From: Botryobacter ruber
Lineage (GTDB): Bacteria; Bacteroidota; Bacteroidia; Cytophagales; Hymenobacteraceae
Reading direction: 5' to 3'
Assembly: GCF_003347595.2 (NCBI RefSeq)
Contig: NZ_QCZK02000031.1
Span: 1 to 64,000 of the forward strand
Length of the DNA: 64,000 nucleotides
Below, in pieces: positions 59,830 through 64,000 of this stretch. A program made the translations under genes and the position numbers. Each line of letters begins with the position of its first letter. The first letter of the stretch is position 1. The notes under the pieces are model-generated. The model saw only the letters and a program-made list of their open reading frames with translations, had not been told where the DNA came from and searched no databases.

Positions 59830-62310
59830 ATGACGAAATATGTCTGGGTGCTTGTATTGCTGTTAATTGCAGGCACTGCTTCGGCTCAAATACCCAATAC
59901 GCTTCAGCAGAATAATAAAATTGATTATTCGCTGCCACAACAATATGAGATTGGAGGTATCACGGTAAGTGGTACTAATTATTTAGATCCCACAGCGCTT
60001 ATTTCAGTTTCAGGCCTGAAGGTCGGCGATAAAATAACTGTTCCGGGTGATGAGATAAGCAGGGCTATCCAGAAGCTTTGGGAGATGGGTGTTGCGGGTG
60101 ATATCGAAGTATTTGCCTCCCGTATCGAAGGAAATAAAATCTTCCTGAACATTAGTATCAAGGACCGGCCACGCCTCTCCAGGTTCAATTTTACAGGCAT
60201 TAACAAAAGCCAGCGCGATGCGCTGGAAAAAAAGATTTCGTTAGCCCGGGGTAAGGTTGTAACAGATGCAGTGCTTAACAGCACGCGCAATGCTATCCGG
60301 AAGCACTTTAATGAGAAAAGCTACCTGAACGCAAAAGTAAATATTACACAGCGGCCGGACTCTGTGCTGCCTAACAGTGTGGTATTAAATATACATGTAG
60401 ACAAAGGCGATAAAGTTAAGATCTCTGAAATAACTTTTGAAGGCAACGAAGCTTTTGAAGACAAGAAGCTCCGCCGTCAGCTGAAAAAGACCAAAGAGAA
60501 AAAGCCGCTCAAAATTTTCACCTCTTCCAAATTTGTTCGCTCTGACTACGAAAATGATAAGCAACTACTGATCGACTTCTATAACAGGGAGGGCTACCGG
60601 GATGCTGTCATTGTTTCTGATTCTGTTTACAAAACAGAAGAGGACAGGTTGGGAATACGCATAACGGTTGATGAAGGCGACCGCTATTACTTCAGGAACA
60701 TTACCTGGACCGGTAATTACCTTTACGAAGATGCCTATTTATCGAAAGTGCTTGGCCTATCTAAAGGAGATGTTTATAACCGCGAAGAACTGGAAAAACG
60801 CTTAACCTATAATCCGACAACGGGTATAGATGTTTCGGCGCTTTACCAGAACGACGGCTACCTGTTCTCCAACATCGAGCCTGTGGAAATCAAAGTGGAG
60901 GGCGATTCGATCGACCTGGAAATGCGTGTGACGGAAGGCCCTCAGGCTACCATTAACAAGATTATTATCACCGGAAACGATAAGACCAGCGACCATGTAA
61001 TCTTGCGGGAGGTTCGGACGCTGCCGGGGCAGAAGTACAGCCGCGACGATTTAATCCGGACGAGAAACGAGTTGGCTAATTTGGGCTACTTCGACCAGGA
61101 ACAAATTGGGTTGGTTCCGGAGCCAAATCCGGAAGCCGGTACCGTGGATATTCGCTATAGTGTAGTGGAACGTGCCAACGACCAGATTAGCTTATCCGGT
61201 GGTTGGGGTGGAGCCATTGGTGCCGTGGGTACTGTAGGCCTTACATTAAATAACTTCTCTACCCGAAAATTCTTCGACTTATCGCAGTGGAGGCCGATTC
61301 CGAGTGGCGACGGACAGCGTTTGTCGCTCAATGTGCAGGCAAACGGAAAATATTACCAGTCTTACTCGCTGTCTTTCACGGAGCCCTGGTTGGGAGGACG
61401 CAAAGCAAACTCCTTCTCAGTAAGCTTGTTTAAAACACTAAGAAGAATACCTGGAAGTGACCAGGACAGCCGCCTGAATGTAGATGGTGTAACAGTTGGC
61501 TTAGGCCGAAGGTTAAACTGGCCAGACAACTTCTTCCTGATGAACCACTCGCTGTCTTACAACAGGTACAGGCTGAACAATTACGCTTTATTCAGTGATT
61601 TCAGTAACGGCGATTCCCATAGCATCTCGTTCATAAATACGCTGGCCCGTAACAGTGTGGATAATCCCCTGTTCCCGAGAAGAGGTTCTTCCTTATCGCT
61701 TAATGTAAACCTGACGCCGCCTTATTCGCTTTTCACAGAGAAGAAAAATAACTACGAATTTGTGGAATTCCACAAGTGGATGTTCGATGCTTCTTACTTT
61801 ATAAATCTGGCAGGGAATTTGGTACTAAACACGAGAGCACACTTTGGCTTTATCGGTAACTATAGTGCTGATGCTACTCCCGGACCTTTTGAACGTTTTA
61901 AACTGGGTGGTTCCGGTCTGGCTGGCGGCAACATATTTGTAGGTACAGAATATATAGGCTTGCGTGGCTACGAAGATGAATCGGTGGTGAATGATGCAAA
62001 CCCGACGCTACGATCTGCCGGTGGAATTGCTTTCAACAAAATTGTGATCGAACCACGTTACCTGATATCTCCGAACCCTGCCGCTACCATTTATGGCCTG
62101 GCATTTCTGGAAGCAGGTAACAGCTTTGGCTCGTTCGAAAATTACAACCCGTTTAAATTGTACCGCTCGGCAGGCCTGGGTGCCCGTATTTTTATGGCGC
62201 AGTTCGGGTTGTTAGGGTTTGATTATGGCTGGCGATTAGATACCATTCCAGGGCGTCCGAATGATAAGCGGGGCATGTTCCACTTTATCATCGGGCAGCA
62301 AATTCGCTAA
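59830..62310 (+). CDS. bamA: Outer membrane assembly factor BamA
   Basis: 826 aa. Inserts beta-barrel proteins into the outer membrane. Signal peptide ending ASAQ, five POTRA domains (about 40-430, with ISRAIQKLWEMGVAGDIEVF as a POTRA helix and strand), and a C-terminal barrel of about 390 residues with GLRGYEDESV as the conserved loop-6 motif. Ends with aromatic/charged strand residues (FHFIIGQQIR). It is in an operon with uppS before and two skp genes after, a known Bacteroidota arrangement. There is no essential gene missing in the order. Confidence 0.95.
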   Translation: MTKYVWVLVLLLIAGTASAQIPNTLQQNNKIDYSLPQQYEIGGITVSGTNYLDPTALISVSGLKVGDKITVPGDEISRAIQKLWEMGVAGDIEVFASRIEGNKIFLNISIKDRPRLSRFNFTGINKSQRDALEKKISLARGKVVTDAVLNSTRNAIRKHFNEKSYLNAKVNITQRPDSVLPNSVVLNIHVDKGDKVKISEITFEGNEAFEDKKLRRQLKKTKEKKPLKIFTSSKFVRSDYENDKQLLIDFYNREGYRDAVIVSDSVYKTEEDRLGIRITVDEGDRYYFRNITWTGNYLYEDAYLSKVLGLSKGDVYNREELEKRLTYNPTTGIDVSALYQNDGYLFSNIEPVEIKVEGDSIDLEMRVTEGPQATINKIIITGNDKTSDHVILREVRTLPGQKYSRDDLIRTRNELANLGYFDQEQIGLVPEPNPEAGTVDIRYSVVERANDQISLSGGWGGAIGAVGTVGLTLNNFSTRKFFDLSQWRPIPSGDGQRLSLNVQANGKYYQSYSLSFTEPWLGGRKANSFSVSLFKTLRRIPGSDQDSRLNVDGVTVGLGRRLNWPDNFFLMNHSLSYNRYRLNNYALFSDFSNGDSHSISFINTLARNSVDNPLFPRRGSSLSLNVNLTPPYSLFTEKKNNYEFVEFHKWMFDASYFINLAGNLVLNTRAHFGFIGNYSADATPGPFERFKLGGSGLAGGNIFVGTEYIGLRGYEDESVVNDANPTLRSAGGIAFNKIVIEPRYLISPNPAATIYGLAFLEAGNSFGSFENYNPFKLYRSAGLGARIFMAQFGLLGFDYGWRLDTIPGRPNDKRGMFHFIIGQQIR

Positions 62311-62323
62311 AAAAGGAATTTGT

Positions 62324-62974
62324 ATGAATAAATTTTTGTTTGCACTAGTAATAAGCGTCTTGCTGTGTCATGTTTCGATGGCACAGAAGTTCGGCTATAT
62401 CGATTCAAATTATATCCTGAAAAGTATGCCTGCCTACAGCAAGGCAGAGCAGGAGTTGAATAAATATACCGAAGCATGGCAGAAAGAAATTGAAGACATG
62501 CACAAGCAAGTGGAAACCCTGAAGCAGGAATACAGAGCGGAAGAGGTGCTGCTGACGGAAGAAATGAAGCAGAAGCGCCAGAGCGAGTTGGCCAAAAAAG
62601 AAGCAGAAGTGCGGGATTACCAGCGCAAAGTTTTTGGTTACGAAGGGATAATGTTCAAGCGCAGGCAGGAGCTGATTCGCCCGATACAGGATGAAATTTT
62701 TACAGCAGTAGAAAAAGTTGCCAAGGCCAAAGGCTTACAAATCGTGTTTGATAAATCTGGTGACCTGGTGATGATTTATACGAACCCCGTGCACGATTAT
62801 ACGGAGTATGTGCTGGAAGAATTAGGCCTTGCAGGCGAAGGACAGGGGGGAGCAAAAAACAGAACGGGCACAGTAGTTGATCCTACTGATTCGTTGCCTC
62901 AGGTTGGCGATGATGGTAATACAGGTACAAATGAAAACCAGTCGCCTGCTAAGCCTGCGCCAAAAAGGAAGTAA
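62324..62974 (+). CDS. OmpH/Skp family periplasmic chaperone, first copy
   Basis: 216 aa. Signal peptide MNKFLFALVISVLLCHV ending SMA-Q, followed by the Skp pattern: KFGYIDSNYILKSMPAYSKA at the start, a long charged coiled-coil with KEIEDMHKQVETLKQEY, and VEKVAKAKGLQIVFDKSG near the end. A Thr/Asn/Pro tail follows. Skp holds unfolded outer membrane proteins on their way to BamA. It starts 13 bp after bamA. Confidence 0.93.
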   Translation: MNKFLFALVISVLLCHVSMAQKFGYIDSNYILKSMPAYSKAEQELNKYTEAWQKEIEDMHKQVETLKQEYRAEEVLLTEEMKQKRQSELAKKEAEVRDYQRKVFGYEGIMFKRRQELIRPIQDEIFTAVEKVAKAKGLQIVFDKSGDLVMIYTNPVHDYTEYVLEELGLAGEGQGGAKNRTGTVVDPTDSLPQVGDDGNTGTNENQSPAKPAPKRK

Positions 62975-63010
62975 AACAACAATCTTTAATACAAATAAAT
63001 CAATTAACCA

Positions 63011-63616
63011 ATGATGAACAAAATCAAAACATTAGTTGCAGCATTCATGCTAATCAGCTTTGCATCTTTTGCACAGTCTGGTGACCAGCCAATAAAGATT
63101 GGTTACACGAATGTGGAGTATATCCTGATGCAGATGCCGGAAAGCAGACAAATAGAATCTGAACTTAAAACAACCAGTACTCAGTACGAGAACCAGTTGA
63201 AGCAAAAGTATGCAGATTACGAAGCTAAAATGCAGGCTTATGAAAAAGGTGCTGCTACAATGGATAAAGTAGTGCGTGCCGACAAGGAAAAAGAACTAAT
63301 GGATCTTCAGAATTCTATCCAGGAGATGCAGCGTAATGCACAGGCTTCTTTGCAGCAGAGAGAAAAATCGCTGGTAGATCCGGTTATCGACAGAATCGAC
63401 AAAGCTATCAAAGATGTAGCCAAAGAGAATGGTTATACTTACGTAATCAGCAACCAGGCGCTGCTTGCCGGTCCGGAAGATGGCGATATTTCGCCGCTTG
63501 TGCTGAAAAAGCTTGGTGTTGATCCATCTAAAGCTACCGCAGAGCAACCTGCAGCTGCCAAGCCAGCACCTAAGCCTGCTATATCACCTTCCAAAACTAC
63601 TCCGAAGAAGAAGTAA
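63011..63616 (+). CDS. OmpH/Skp family periplasmic chaperone, second copy
   Basis: 201 aa. Signal peptide with cleavage near SFA-Q; then GYTNVEYILMQMPESRQIES, a coiled-coil of about 60 residues (KADYEAKMQAYEKGAATMDK-like), and DKAIKDVAKENGYTYVISNQ. The C-terminal tail is Ala/Pro/Lys-rich, as in other Bacteroidota copies. It differs enough from the first copy (about 35% by eye) that the duplication is old. A strong terminator follows its stop. Confidence 0.93.
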   Translation: MMNKIKTLVAAFMLISFASFAQSGDQPIKIGYTNVEYILMQMPESRQIESELKTTSTQYENQLKQKYADYEAKMQAYEKGAATMDKVVRADKEKELMDLQNSIQEMQRNAQASLQQREKSLVDPVIDRIDKAIKDVAKENGYTYVISNQALLAGPEDGDISPLVLKKLGVDPSKATAEQPAAAKPAPKPAISPSKTTPKKK

Positions 63617-63639
63617 GAATTTTTATAGAATAGAGTAAT

Positions 63640-63674
63640 GAGAGCCGTTGTGTAAACTTCGGCTTTCTTTTTTT
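63640..63674 (+). terminator. Terminator of the uppS-bamA-skp operon
   Basis: Stem GAGAGCCG / CGGCTTTC (63640-63647, 63660-63667; one G-U), loop of 12, then seven Ts. It ends eight bases before the next ATG. Confidence 0.8.
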
Positions 63675-63681
63675 GTAGTAC

Positions 63682-64000
63682 ATGATAGAAGAAAGAGCCG
63701 TGATAGATCCTAATGAGTTGGAGACTGCCGAAGACTCAGACGAACTTTATGAACACCACCGGATTGTAGTTGATAAAAGACAAGCCCTGTTGCGTGTTGA
63801 TAAATTCCTGATGGACCGTTTGCCAAACGTAACACGCAACAAACTTCAGAATGCTATTCGCACAGAGTCTATTCAGGTAAACCAGAAGCCTGTAAAGGTA
63901 AGTTACAAGGTTAAGCCTTCCGATATAATAACTATTACGCTGCCTGAACCCCCGCGCGACACGGATGTTGTTCCGGAAGATATCCCGTTAAACATTGTAT
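63682..64000 (+). CDS. RluD-like pseudouridine synthase, start only (window edge)
   Basis: At least 106 codons, cut by the window end with no stop. An N-terminal acidic leader (ERAVIDPNELETAEDSDELY) leads to an S4 RNA-binding domain: LLRVDKFLMDRLPNVTRNKL, NAIRTESIQVNQKPVKVSYK, and KPSDIITITLPEPP. This S4-then-catalysis plan fits the RluA/RluD family of 23S rRNA pseudouridine synthases; the catalytic domain lies beyond 64000. The ATG at 63682 is used since no better start is seen. Confidence 0.85.
   Translation, partial: MIEERAVIDPNELETAEDSDELYEHHRIVVDKRQALLRVDKFLMDRLPNVTRNKLQNAIRTESIQVNQKPVKVSYKVKPSDIITITLPEPPRDTDVVPEDIPLNIV

Noticed and set aside
1..64000. Search by eye for tRNA, rRNA, insertion sequences and prophage genes
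   Set aside because: No transposase or phage-type protein and no clear tRNA fold was seen on either strand. A covariance search could still find a small RNA I missed.

Overview
The window looks like chromosome from a Bacteroidota bacterium of the order Cytophagales, most like Hymenobacteraceae such as Pontibacter; this placement is from gene content only, with no database search. The signs are a MurF-alanine racemase fusion, DUF6089/PorG-like proteins beside uppS-bamA-skp, a type IX secretion (T9SS) sorting domain, DUF5686, DUF4230 and DUF4834 proteins, many SpII lipoproteins, and promoters of the Bacteroidota form TTG-N18-20-TAnnTTTG. I see no rRNA, tRNA, prophage, transposase or CRISPR array.

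Layout. 1-4 kb: RNase D, a small acidic lipoprotein and an M28 peptidase, all on the minus strand. 4.4-10.5 kb: the complete 2-oxoglutarate dehydrogenase set sucA, sucB, lpdA. 11-13.4 kb: an ABC exporter operon with its own GntR repressor and a clear operator over its promoter. 13.4-25 kb: accessory and poorly known genes (GNAT, DUF4864, PAP2, DUF3616, HTTM, a Thr-Gly repeat lipoprotein, acyltransferase, DsbA-like, STAS-like). 25-38 kb: carB, YfhO-like membrane protein, a T9SS-exported delta-60 repeat protein, a PLP enzyme, DUF4230 and recX. 38.5-46 kb: DUF5686 outer membrane protein, rarD and murF-alr. 46-52.5 kb: feoAB, an RsmI-like methylase, a hydrolase, pdxJ, yqeY and cvpA. 52.7-64 kb: pabA/trpG, then a long co-directional envelope block: hydrolase, CBS, Omp85-like protein, nadK, two DUF6089 proteins, uppS, bamA, two Skp/OmpH chaperones and the start of an rluD-like gene.

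The most unusual feature is a family of short dispersed repeats. An 'A element' of about 30 bp (core GAGGCTATGGTGGCAGGTGC) occurs about 16 times, nearly always between genes and often just past a stop codon. Several copies sit at or near the middle of imperfect palindromes built from other repeats ('B' and 'C' elements). The clearest is a nested palindrome of about 535 bp at 41164-41700 with the A element at its centre. One A copy lies in frame inside a protein-coding gene.

The last block (uppS, bamA, skp, skp, PorG-like) joins envelope lipid carrier synthesis, outer membrane protein assembly and probably T9SS assembly; the delta-60 protein at 33-36 kb would be a T9SS client.
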